Assembly (NCBI GenBank): GCA_013792135.1
Contig: VMSP01000143.1
Location: 1-36,015 of the forward strand
Origin: Desulfocapsa sp.
Lineage (GTDB): Bacteria; Desulfobacterota; Desulfobulbia; Desulfobulbales; Desulfocapsaceae
Direction of reading: 5' to 3'
Length of the DNA: 36,015 bases
In this document: positions 7,663 to 15,438 of the stretch, in pieces
How the letters are laid out: every line of letters starts with the position of its first letter
How positions within the stretch are numbered: the stretch's first letter is position 1
Program-made: the position numbers and the translations under genes
The notes under the pieces: model-generated
What the model was told of the DNA's origin: nothing
What the model saw: only the letters and a program-made list of their open reading frames with translations
Databases searched by the model: none

Positions 7663-9762
7663 CTATGTCTTGCGTGTTTCTGAAATTGCTGGTTGTTTGC
7701 TATTTTTCTTTTTCTTCTTCTGCTTTGCGGCATACATCAATGCATCGGCTTCGCGTATGATTTGATCCAGCTCACATGGAGCGTTGTGGTTAAACACGCC
7801 GATTACGCTGCTGATTGATAATTCGTATGCTCGTTTATTGTTGTCTTGGTTATTTTGTTCTATATTTTTTTCCAGACGATAAATAATGTCTTTTTGTGAT
7901 TTTATCTCATTGTCACCATGCATCAAAACAATAAACTCATCGCCACCGATTCTCGCCAGAATATCTGCAGCCCTGAAGGTGTCTTGAAGGATTTGAGTAA
8001 TTTCCTGTAAAGCTTTATCACCCTGTTGATGACCAAGCTGGTCATTGATTGTTTTTATATTGTCAAGATCCGCATACAGTAGAAATAAATTCTGGTCGTT
8101 TCGCTTGGCAATCTGGAGCTGTTTTTCTGCTATTAAAAAAAATCCTCTTCTGTTAAAAAGTCCCGTCAGCTCATCTGTAATTGAATCCTGTTCAATCTTC
8201 TGTTCGAGTATTTTTCTGTCGGTGATATTGAACGAGGATTCTATCATCTGGCTGACTTCGCCATTCACATTAAAGATCGGATAACCGTGAATTTCTACAA
8301 ATTTTTTCCTGCCATGCCGGTCATAATGAGTATGTTCTACAATAGCTGTGTTTTTGGTTGTTTTTACAATATCAAGCGGGCATGAGTGGCCATCTTCTCC
8401 ACGACAGGGTGAATCGCAGCCGTGGGTCAGATTGTGGCACTTTACTCCCTCATAGTTATGCTTGATAGTGGCCTGGGAGTTGGCAAGGATGATAGAATAA
8501 TCATCAGCATTGATGACATAAAAAGGGTATGGTAGTGATTCGATAATATTACGCAATAATTTATTTTGTTCCTTGATTTGATTTTCGGCTCTTGTCCGCT
8601 CTGTAATGTCCCGGAAAATACCGCGGGTGAAAAGAGGCTTTCCTTTCTCTAATCGGCAGCTGGCATTTCCTTTCAGCAAGACATCCTCTCCATTTTTAGA
8701 CAGATATGTCACTTCCATATCACGCATTTCTTCTCCTGCAATAATGCGCTGAAAATTGGTAATACAGTCTTCTTTGTTTTCAGGCGATAGAAGATCAAAA
8801 ACTTTGAGATCTGCTATTTCACTGTCAGAGTAACCCATCGTTTCTCTCCATGATCTATTGACATATTCGAAAGATCCGTCCGGTCTGATACTCTGGATGA
8901 GGTCGTGGACATTGTCTATGAGATCACTATAGCGCTCCTCACTCTGCAGGAGTTCCTTCGCCGTCTGATTTCTCTCCTCAATTTCATTCTTGAGCGAATT
9001 ATTCATCATGATAATATCTTCTATCTTCTCCTTAACGAGGAGATCCAGATGGTCGTGATGTTTTTTCAGTTCTTCCACCGCGGTTTTCCGATTTCTTTCA
9101 ATTTTTATGGAATTGGTAACGATCCAGTATTCCACAAGTATGATAATAATGAGGACGCCAGTGGCAATCAGGGAAATTCTTTTACTGAGGGTGTTGATTT
9201 CTTCCCTGACGTCTTCAGTGTAAACACCAGTACCCACAATCCAATTCCACGGTTCGAACAACTGAACATAGGAGAGTTTGGAGACGATTTTTGAGTTGTT
9301 ATCTTTCCATTGCCACATGTATTTGACAAAGCCGTCTTTATTTTTTTTGGCAATGGTAACAAAATCCTTGAAAGGGAATACCCCTTTTTTAACCTGGAAA
9401 TCTGCCACATTTTTGTTTTCCAGATCAGGACGATAGGGGTGCATGACCATTACAGGTGTCATGTCGTTAATCCAGAGATAATCTTTTTTCTCCGGTCCGT
9501 ATCGCACATTCCTGATAACATCTTTGGCAATGTCTTGAGCTTGTTCGTGTGTTAATTCACCCTGTTGCTCTTTCCTTTCATAATATGAAAGGATTGTAAC
9601 GATGGAATGAGTCATCTCCATCATCATATCTTTTTTTCTTTCCAGAATATTGTTCTCAAATTGCGGAATAACATAAGCAAAGAGCAACAGAACAACTAAA
9701 AGAAAAGTGAAAATGGCAGGAAAAATTATTTTTATACTGGAAGTGTCTAATGAAATTTTCAT
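7663..9762 (-). CDS. Cache-PAS-PAS-GGDEF membrane diguanylate cyclase
   Basis: A 699-residue inner-membrane sensor. One membrane segment (~10-32) is followed by a periplasmic Cache domain (sCache_2 type, with KKDYLWINDMTPVMVMHPYR and WNWIVGTGVY), a second membrane segment near 190-210, a coiled coil, a PAS domain (IQSIRPDGSFEYVNRSWRET), and a second PAS domain rich in cysteine. The C-terminal cyclase has GGDEF at 606-610 and an I-site RAAD five residues before it, so it should be active and feedback-controlled. The stalk reads GRKKFVEIHGYPIFN, typical of the cysteine-rich PAS group. I start at ATG 9762 because the 39 residues upstream look non-coding. It is a lone gene, AT-rich like its upstream neighbours. 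Confidence 0.88.
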   Translation of the reverse strand: MKISLDTSSIKIIFPAIFTFLLVVLLLFAYVIPQFENNILERKKDMMMEMTHSIVTILSYYERKEQQGELTHEQAQDIAKDVIRNVRYGPEKKDYLWINDMTPVMVMHPYRPDLENKNVADFQVKKGVFPFKDFVTIAKKNKDGFVKYMWQWKDNNSKIVSKLSYVQLFEPWNWIVGTGVYTEDVREEINTLSKRISLIATGVLIIIILVEYWIVTNSIKIERNRKTAVEELKKHHDHLDLLVKEKIEDIIMMNNSLKNEIEERNQTAKELLQSEERYSDLIDNVHDLIQSIRPDGSFEYVNRSWRETMGYSDSEIADLKVFDLLSPENKEDCITNFQRIIAGEEMRDMEVTYLSKNGEDVLLKGNASCRLEKGKPLFTRGIFRDITERTRAENQIKEQNKLLRNIIESLPYPFYVINADDYSIILANSQATIKHNYEGVKCHNLTHGCDSPCRGEDGHSCPLDIVKTTKNTAIVEHTHYDRHGRKKFVEIHGYPIFNVNGEVSQMIESSFNITDRKILEQKIEQDSITDELTGLFNRRGFFLIAEKQLQIAKRNDQNLFLLYADLDNIKTINDQLGHQQGDKALQEITQILQDTFRAADILARIGGDEFIVLMHGDNEIKSQKDIIYRLEKNIEQNNQDNNKRAYELSISSVIGVFNHNAPCELDQIIREADALMYAAKQKKKKKNSKQPAISETRKT

Positions 9763-10190
9763 AGAGGAGACCTGCAAGTCAAAAAACAACTGGATATCAT
9801 TAATATTATTGGAAGAGACGCTTGCCGGTACAACCGGAAGCTGATGAAGGCAAATATTAGAACAATATAGCATTGACAATATGAATTGTCTTTATGAAAT
9901 ATTTCCTTAGCAGCAACGCCTGGATGTCATCTATGATGTCTGCGGAACAGAATAATTCGCAGAACTATGGGGGGAAGCTATTAAAATCGTCGGCCATTAA
10001 AACAGTAAGAGGTTAAGAACGACCAGCAGCATAAGATTTTATTCGTATTTTTTGACTATTGATAGAGTGAGCAGGCGATGAAGAATGTAATATGAATTAC
10101 TTCAGAAGGTCCAGAAAAAAACTGCATCTACCATTTAGCAGATTTCATTGAACCTTCTGTTTAATGTATAAGTGAACGAGATTACGACTT
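9763..10190. other. Intergenic region upstream of the GGDEF sensor
   Basis: About 430 AT-rich bases without a convincing gene. It should hold the promoter of the sensor (minus strand) and the 3' end of the lipoprotein transcript. Two palindromes are seen: GACAAT-ATGA-ATTGTC at 9875-9890, well placed as an operator for the sensor gene, and a looser pair CAGAAGGT (10103-10110) with ACCTTCTG (10152-10159). Confidence 0.4.
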
Positions 10191-10634
10191 TTACGGTCTG
10201 ACTGCCCGGACACTGCCCTCACTCTTATTGAAGTAGCGACGTTCCGGATCGCATTGATCAGACATCTCCCAGGATCCAGCCATTCCTTCACCATCTTTCT
10301 CTCCGGACCAGTATTTCCCTTTCCGTTCAAAATCACACGTTCCGTTCACATGAAGGTCGAAGAGGTAATTCAGATCGTATAATTCATAGACGGTTGGCAG
10401 TCGCCAATCGGTGTATCCGCCAAGCTTTAGATTCTTTACATAAAGCTTTGCTTCTTCATACGTTTTGATAGTTTCACTTTTGTCAGTCTGCCACATTTGC
10501 CCTGAGACTGTGTCATGGCAAATTCCGTTGTTAAGGTTTTGGAAACGAGCGTCTTGTGGATTTTTACTGCTACAGCCTTGTGAAATGAGAATAAGGGTAA
10601 AAAATAATGTGTAAAGAATGTGTCTTGATTTCAT
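10191..10634 (-). CDS. DUF1566 (Lcl-like) putative lipoprotein
   Basis: This 147-residue protein has an N-terminal export signal with a hydrophobic core (HILYTLFFTLILIS) ending in QGC at residues 19-21, a likely though imperfect lipobox, so it is probably anchored to a membrane outside the cytoplasm. The rest matches the DUF1566/Lcl C-terminal domain: a DTVSGQMWQ-like opening, then GGYTDWRLPTVYELYDL, KYWSGE, and a final SEGSVRAVRP. The domain is related to lectin-like sulfatase-modifying folds and has no settled function. ATG 10634 has a strong AAGGAGG seven bases upstream. A perfect TetR-type palindrome lies ~120 bases upstream, in the gap after the TetR gene, suggesting control by that regulator. 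Confidence 0.8.
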   Translation of the reverse strand: MKSRHILYTLFFTLILISQGCSSKNPQDARFQNLNNGICHDTVSGQMWQTDKSETIKTYEEAKLYVKNLKLGGYTDWRLPTVYELYDLNYLFDLHVNGTCDFERKGKYWSGEKDGEGMAGSWEMSDQCDPERRYFNKSEGSVRAVRP

Positions 10635-10752
10635 AGTCAGGCCTCCTTGGAGTTTATGGAGCTAGGGGAGTCTGGGCAAAGCAGTTTTTTTGCTGGCAGA
10701 CACGGTTAGGACTAAATGTTTTTTTGATATTTTTTAAGCGACTTGTTCCTTA

Positions 10753-10772
10753 TGTACCAACTGATTGGTACA
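10753..10772. promoter_or_regulatory. Palindromic TetR-family operator upstream of the lipoprotein gene
   Basis: TGTACCAACTGATTGGTACA is a perfect inverted repeat with 8-base arms and a 4-base centre. It lies between the TetR gene and the DUF1566 lipoprotein gene. Its right half, CTGATTGGTACA, recurs with one mismatch (CTGTTTGGTACA) upstream of the TetR gene at 11406-11417, which links both to the same regulator. Confidence 0.65.
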
Positions 10773-10790
10773 AATATTCTGCAAAAAAAA

Positions 10791-11378
10791 TCAGTGATCG
10801 AGTAGATTTTTGATGGCCGCCAGGAAATCAAACAAATCTTTTTCGCGTTTGCTGACCCGTGACATCATAATCGCTCCTTCCACGGTTGCTACCACGGTTT
10901 TAGCCATAAGTTTCTCTGAAATTCTCGAGTTAAGCAGCTTAGACTCTGACGCTTCAAGCAGGAGGATTTCGAGCTTATTCGTCCATCTGTCGAAAACTTC
11001 TTGAATGACGGAAGCAAATTCAGGGTTGCTGTCGGTCATTTCCAGAGCTGTATTTCCGAACAGGCAGCCGTCGACAAAATTATTTTTTTTCTGTTCGTTA
11101 AAAATTGCCTGACAGGAGTTGATAATCTTGGCGACCGGGTCAGTACCCGAGAGTGATTTGTTCAGGAAATGAAAAAATTCTTCTTTGGCATCCTCTAAAA
11201 CAGCCAGACCCAGATCTTCCTTGCTGGCAAAATGATAATAGAGGTTTCCTTTTTTAACGCCGGTCGCTGAGATTATTTCACTGACAGAGGTGTTGTGAAA
11301 GCCTTGCTTAATAAAAATTTTTCGAGAAGCCTTGAGGATGTGTTCCCTCGTTTTTTCACCTTTGACTGTAACTGCCAT
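10791..11378 (-). CDS. TetR/AcrR family transcriptional regulator
   Basis: A 195-residue repressor-like protein. The N-terminal helix-turn-helix domain is complete: TREHILKASRKIFIKQGF, then TSVSEIISATGVKKGNLYYHF, the usual TetR recognition helix. The ligand domain has a VDGCLFGNTALEM motif around residues 95-107, seen in the YxaF/AcuR/NemR-like group, whose members often sense small electrophiles or organic acids; the ligand here is unknown. I start at ATG 11378, which follows TTGGAG by about six bases, rather than at the 51-residue longer frame. The gene is AT-rich. A half-operator lies in its own leader and a full operator downstream before the lipoprotein gene, so autoregulation and control of the lipoprotein are both likely. 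Confidence 0.86.
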   Translation of the reverse strand: MAVTVKGEKTREHILKASRKIFIKQGFHNTSVSEIISATGVKKGNLYYHFASKEDLGLAVLEDAKEEFFHFLNKSLSGTDPVAKIINSCQAIFNEQKKNNFVDGCLFGNTALEMTDSNPEFASVIQEVFDRWTNKLEILLLEASESKLLNSRISEKLMAKTVVATVEGAIMMSRVSKREKDLFDFLAAIKNLLDH

Positions 11379-11397
11379 AAAAATCTCCAAGTATTCC

Positions 11398-11417
11398 ATA
11401 ACTGACTGTTTGGTACA
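11398..11417. promoter_or_regulatory. Degenerate second operator in the TetR leader
   Basis: The right half CTGTTTGGTACA (11406-11417) matches 11 of 12 bases of the perfect palindrome at 10753-10772, while the left half is poorly kept. It lies 20-39 bases before the TetR start, a normal place for an autoregulatory site, and may also affect the divergent DUF362 gene. Confidence 0.45.
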
Positions 11418-11584
11418 AAAACTAGTCTTTGTGTTGGGCATTGTCAATGAAAAAAAAGTAAATCTCATCATGACGTTCCCTTGCCATGAAGGTATGAGGT
11501 TTGCTTTGACATACTCATCTCGCGGTGCCATAATTATCTGAAAAGAGCGTTTCCCAGACGAACATGAACGGGCGAGGTGCTGAT

Positions 11585-12496
11585 ATGGACAGGAGAGAAT
11601 TTCTCAGGCAGGTGGCATTGTGGTCGGCAGGCCTCAGTGTAAGTGTACCCCATTTCCGGATTGGCGCGGCGCTGGCAGCGGAGAGTCAGCCGTCCCTGTT
11701 GACCAGTGCCACCGGCAAGGACTATCAGGAGTTGGTCGATCGGGTTCTCGGACCCCTGGGCGGGATGGGCAAGTTCGTCCGCCGCGGTGATAAGGTGGTG
11801 GTCAAGCCCAATATCGGCTGGGATCGCAATCCGGGCCAGGCTGCCAATACCCATCCCCTGGTGGTCAGGGCCCTGGTGGAACGGGCGCTCGACGCCGGGG
11901 CCGGTGAGGTCCTGGTTTTTGACCGCACCTGCAACGAGGAGCGGCGCTGCTATGTCAACAGCGGTATGGAGGATGCCCTGGCGGGGATCAAGGACAATCG
12001 CTTAAAATTTTTTCACCCTGACGAACGCAAATATGTTCCGGTTGATATTGAACGCGGCAAGGCGGTCAGTCGACTGGAGATCTATCGGGACGCACTCGAG
12101 GCCGACAGCTATATCAACGTGCCGGTGGCCAAGCACCACGGCCTCAGCCGCTTGACCCTCGGCCTCAAGAACAGCATGGGGGTTCTCGGCGGCAACCGGG
12201 GGGCTATGCACCACAACCTGGGCCAGAAGTTGGCTGATCTGGCAACGGTCATTCGACCGAAACTCACCGTCATCGATGCCACCCGGATCCTTCTCAATAA
12301 TGGTCCTCAAGGTGGGGACCTGGGTGATGTCAGGGTGCTTGATACGCTTGTTGCCTCGGTCGATCCGGTGGCAGCCGATGCCTATGCCACCACCCTTTTC
12401 GGCCTGAAGCCGGAGGAAATCGAATCCACGGTTGCAGCGTATGGAATGGGATTGGGGGAGATGGACCTGACGAAGATCAGGATCATCAAGGCGTGA
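11585..12496 (+). CDS. Tat-exported DUF362 protein
   Basis: A 303-residue protein beginning with a twin-arginine signal: MDRREFLRQVALWSAGLSVS, then a hydrophobic stretch and a likely cut after AALA. The body matches DUF362: VVVKPNIGWDRNPG, the glycine-rich EVLVFDRTCN segment, NVPVAKHHGLSRLTLGLKN, and AADAYATTLFGL near the end. DUF362 proteins are often found with ferredoxins and are thought to take part in redox or cofactor work, but no reaction is established. ATG 11585 follows a GAGG; an ATG 21 bases earlier is possible. The polyferredoxin gene starts 17 bases after its stop, so the two form an operon, and both carry Tat-type signals, pointing to a periplasmic redox complex. Confidence 0.82.
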   Translation: MDRREFLRQVALWSAGLSVSVPHFRIGAALAAESQPSLLTSATGKDYQELVDRVLGPLGGMGKFVRRGDKVVVKPNIGWDRNPGQAANTHPLVVRALVERALDAGAGEVLVFDRTCNEERRCYVNSGMEDALAGIKDNRLKFFHPDERKYVPVDIERGKAVSRLEIYRDALEADSYINVPVAKHHGLSRLTLGLKNSMGVLGGNRGAMHHNLGQKLADLATVIRPKLTVIDATRILLNNGPQGGDLGDVRVLDTLVASVDPVAADAYATTLFGLKPEEIESTVAAYGMGLGEMDLTKIRIIKA

Positions 12497-12513
12497 TTTT
12501 CCATGGTGAGGCG

Positions 12514-14094
12514 ATGAAAAATAAAAAGAGAATTCCTGCCTATTACTGGCGGCGTGCGAGCCAACTGGTCTGCCTGGCCCTCTTTTTCTTTCTCTTTATC
12601 AGGACCGACTATTCGGGTCGCGATGAGATTGAGTACGCGGTCAATATCCTGTTTCGCATTGATCCATTGCTGGCCCTGTCTGCCTCGGTGGCGGCTGGAT
12701 TCTTCATTGTCCTTATGCTGCCGGCAGTGGTGACCTTGCTGCTCACCTTGATCCTGGGTCGTTTTTTCTGCGGTTGGGTCTGCCCCATGGGAACCCTGCT
12801 TGACGGTTGCCACACCATGGCGTCACCTCAAGGGCAGGGGAGGGAGAGAAAATATCGTTTTCTGAAATTCTATCTCCTGGGTTTTTTACTGGTCGGGGCC
12901 TGGTTCGGCCTGCCGCTTGCCGGCTATGTCGATCCCTTCTCGATTCTCGTCCGGAGCCTGGCCCTGGCTGTTGATCCGGCCCTGAACGCTCTGGCCACCA
13001 CCTTCTTCACCTATACCTATGAGCAGGCACCGGCCTGGGTCAATGGGCTGACCGAACCGCTCTACACCTTCCTGAAGGCTACCATCCTGCCCTTTAATCA
13101 GAAATATTATGATCTGACGGTTCTGTCACTGGTCATTCTCCTTGTGGTCTTTTTGCTGGAAAGGCTTGAGCGCCGCTTCTTCTGCCGCAATATCTGCCCG
13201 CTGGGTGCCCTGTTTGCAGTCACGGCCCGTTTTTCCCTTCTGCGGGGCCGGGCCGGGACCAAATGCGGCACATGCCGGAACTGTCGGGATGTCTGCCGGA
13301 TGGGGGCAATCGATGAAGAACGCAATATCTCTCCGCTGGACTGCAACCTCTGCCTTGATTGTATCCATCATTGTCCCGGAAATAAGATATCCTTTCAGTT
13401 CGGTGGATTACATAAGAACAGACCGACTTTTGCGCTTTCCCGGCGCAGTTTCGTCGGCTCCCTGGCTCTCGGAGCAGCGCTGCCCTTCTTTCTCAAGAGC
13501 AGAACCCTGGCCCGCCAGGCCGATCCCCTCCTGATCCGTCCGCCCGGAGCCCTGTCCGAGGAGGAGTTCATCGGTCGCTGCGTGCGCTGCGGCGAGTGCA
13601 TGAAGGTGTGTATAGGCAACGGTCTGCAGCCGGCCTTTCTCCAGGGCGGACTGGAGGGGATGTTTTCCCCGGTCCTCAAGGCCCGCACCGGCTACTGTGA
13701 GTACAACTGCACCCTCTGCGGCCAGGTGTGCCCCAGCGGGGCGATCAGGAAGCTGGCCCTTGAGGAAAAGCAGAAGGTGAAGATCGGCAATGCCTGCTTT
13801 GACCGGAACCGCTGCCTGCCCTATGCCAAGGGGATTCCCTGCATGGTCTGCGAGGAACATTGTCCCACCCCTGACAAGGCGATCAAATTCAGGGAGGTGG
13901 TGGTAGAGAACAGCCGGGGGGAAAAGGTATCGGTCAAACAGCCGTATCTGGTTGACGAGTTGTGCGTCGGCTGCGGAATCTGTGAAACCAAGTGCCCCTT
14001 GCCGGGTGTATCGGCGGTGATGGTGACCAGTGCCGGAGAAAGTCGCAACCCGGCCCAGGCGCTGCCGGATACCGGCAACACGGGTTACCCGTAA
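12514..14094 (+). CDS. Membrane polyferredoxin, NapH-like and NapG-like halves fused
   Basis: This 526-residue protein looks like two electron carriers in one chain. The first half (~1-305) resembles NapH: about five membrane helices, two CxxxCP motifs (FFCGWVCPMG, FFCRNICPLG), and two [4Fe-4S] motifs, CGTCRNCRDVC (~251) and CNLCLDCIHHCP (~277). At ~309 comes SRRSFVGSLALGAALPFFL, a twin-arginine-like sequence and hydrophobic segment inside the protein. The second half resembles NapG: CVRCGECMKVC (~356), CEYNCTLCGQVCP, a group ending CMVCEEHCP, and CVGCGICETKCP. The fused form would pass quinol electrons to the periplasm. I start at ATG 12514, preceded by TGAGG; a GTG at 12493 overlaps the upstream stop. 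The partner DUF362 gene lies just upstream; no nitrate reductase is present. Confidence 0.85.
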   Translation: MKNKKRIPAYYWRRASQLVCLALFFFLFIRTDYSGRDEIEYAVNILFRIDPLLALSASVAAGFFIVLMLPAVVTLLLTLILGRFFCGWVCPMGTLLDGCHTMASPQGQGRERKYRFLKFYLLGFLLVGAWFGLPLAGYVDPFSILVRSLALAVDPALNALATTFFTYTYEQAPAWVNGLTEPLYTFLKATILPFNQKYYDLTVLSLVILLVVFLLERLERRFFCRNICPLGALFAVTARFSLLRGRAGTKCGTCRNCRDVCRMGAIDEERNISPLDCNLCLDCIHHCPGNKISFQFGGLHKNRPTFALSRRSFVGSLALGAALPFFLKSRTLARQADPLLIRPPGALSEEEFIGRCVRCGECMKVCIGNGLQPAFLQGGLEGMFSPVLKARTGYCEYNCTLCGQVCPSGAIRKLALEEKQKVKIGNACFDRNRCLPYAKGIPCMVCEEHCPTPDKAIKFREVVVENSRGEKVSVKQPYLVDELCVGCGICETKCPLPGVSAVMVTSAGESRNPAQALPDTGNTGYP

Positions 14095-14387
14095 ACTTTC
14101 ACGAAGTATTTTACATTTCCGCATCAAATAAGAGGGAAGGAAAATAGCTTTGCCTTTACCCTTTAATCTCTTAAGTCCTCTGTGTTAATCCTGTCACTCA
14201 TTAAAAATCGGTTTGACATGGTACTGATGGGAAATGAGTGTCGTTAGCTAAGAAAAAATTTGACATTGGCCTGTTTTTTTGTGGTTAATGATAATATAGC
14301 GTGATTGCTTGGCAGGGATGCGCGCATCTATTTCACGATTTGTATTGCGTATCGTCTATTGTTTATCATTGGCCAGTGGAGGAATAA

Positions 14388-14810
14388 ATGGGCATAACAA
14401 AGGATTACCAGGTACAGGGAAGTCGAATTTTTTTTCGATGTCCAGTATGTGAGACAAGAAGAACATATCCAATAGCCCATAATTTGCGGCAAATCAGTGT
14501 TCGTTGTTATAAATGTGGCGGTAAGAGCATGTGCAGGTTAAATCGTCGTTTCCGTAACCGCTCTCAACAGGCTGGCAAAGTGCTGCTGATAACGCAGGAA
14601 GGAAGGGAGTTCGAGATCAATCTGAACGATATTTCAGAGAACGGGGTAGGCTTTGATGTGCCGATAGGCATTGCCCGAGCCAAGGTGGTTACGTTAGGAG
14701 AAGAGGTGCGTATCAGGTGTAGCTGGAATTCGCGTCTTTTTGGCAATAGTCGTTTTGTTGTCCAGAATGTCCAAGGACAACGGGTTGGGGCTAAAAAGAG
14801 GGGTATCTAA
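14388..14810 (+). CDS. Zinc-ribbon PilZ domain protein
   Basis: A 140-residue cytoplasmic protein. Residues 15-50 hold a zinc-ribbon-like pattern: CPVC at 18-21 and CYKC at 40-43, with another cysteine at 49. A PilZ domain follows: the RxxxR motif spans R50-R54 (RLNRR) and the DxSxxG motif is D81-I-S-E-N-G86 (LNDISENGVGFD), the two elements that bind cyclic di-GMP. It is thus a likely effector for the cyclases in this window. ATG 14388 has GTGGAGG about 7 bases upstream. It is transcribed alone after a 290-base intergenic region and converges with the small gene at 14814 with a gap of three bases. Confidence 0.78.
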   Translation: MGITKDYQVQGSRIFFRCPVCETRRTYPIAHNLRQISVRCYKCGGKSMCRLNRRFRNRSQQAGKVLLITQEGREFEINLNDISENGVGFDVPIGIARAKVVTLGEEVRIRCSWNSRLFGNSRFVVQNVQGQRVGAKKRGI

Positions 14811-14813
14811 TTC

Positions 14814-15077
14814 TTAGCCTTTCTCGAATTTTTTCACTTTTTCGCCGACCATGGAGACCTTATCGCAGTGGGCACCTTCTCGAGGATTGCAATCGAGGAG
14901 GATACCCATCACCCTGTCGGCGGCCCTATAGCAGTCGGCATCTTCCAGTCTTCCCAAGAGCTCGGACATCAGCTTGTTAAATTCCATGCATTTTTTATAA
15001 TCGGAAGAGGTGCGCTGGTGCAAGGAACATGCTTTCTCCAAGTCTTTCTGGATATCTTCAGGGATTATTTCAGCCAT
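14814..15077 (-). CDS. Small cysteine-containing hypothetical protein
   Basis: I do not recognise this 87-residue protein. It is predicted to be helical, soluble and charged, with five cysteines (C17, C30, C49, C63, C70) spaced 13-19 residues apart except for the last pair, a pattern that hints at helix-hairpin disulphides or metal binding, as in twin CxnC proteins, but without the classic CX9C spacing. No signal peptide is seen. An AAGGA lies ~8-12 bases before ATG 15077. It faces the PilZ gene tail to tail with three bases between the stops, which argues that both are real. Function unknown. Confidence 0.55.
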   Translation of the reverse strand: MAEIIPEDIQKDLEKACSLHQRTSSDYKKCMEFNKLMSELLGRLEDADCYRAADRVMGILLDCNPREGAHCDKVSMVGEKVKKFEKG

Positions 15078-15438
15078 ATGGTCAGATCCTTTTATACTAT
15101 GGGGAACAACATATGTGTAGATTGCTGCTCCCTTTATTCCAAGGTAACTATCTATTTATTCGGGGATTAAAAAGGATCTCGCGCAGAGCCGCAAAGGCGC
15201 TGAGAAGGACAAGCTTTTTTTATCTGCGCCTCTGTTGATAAATGCTAGTTATTCTTATTTGTGCTGAACAGTTACAACTAAAGAAGTAATAATAACGTAT
15301 CGCCAGGCTGTCTGCGACAGAAAACTTTAGGAAAATATACCTGTGTGTTATAGATTCTGGTAATTGACACTGGCTACTTTAAACATTCACGGCGGTATTG
15401 GTATAGATAGAAGGAATTCGCATGGAGATTCGGTTACG
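15078..15438. other. Intergenic region upstream of pssA
   Basis: About 360 bases with no convincing gene. It holds the promoter of the small minus-strand gene, the CGCAGAG-type repeat at 15175-15236, and a perfect small hairpin CTGTC-TGC-GACAG at 15308-15320. A TTG-start extension of pssA from 15364 is open but unlikely. Confidence 0.4.
15175..15236. repeat. Degenerate CGCAGAG/CGCAAAG-type intergenic repeat
   Basis: The run GATCTCGCGCAGAGCCGCAA and following bases resemble the periodic CGCAGAG/CGCAAAG intergenic element found in many environmental bacteria (recalled, not checked). GCGCAGA at 15181-15187 is inverted as TCTGCGC at 15223-15229, so it can fold into a stem. It is the only copy in the window. 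Confidence 0.45.

Noticed and set aside
9924-10016. A 30-codon frame starting MSSMMSAEQNN in the sensor's upstream region
   Set aside because: No ribosome-binding site, no recognisable motif, and no supporting neighbour.
14312-14328. Sigma-54-like TGGCAGGGATGCGCGCA upstream of the PilZ gene
   Set aside because: The GG and GC elements are one base out of the strict spacing, and the -12 lacks TTGC.
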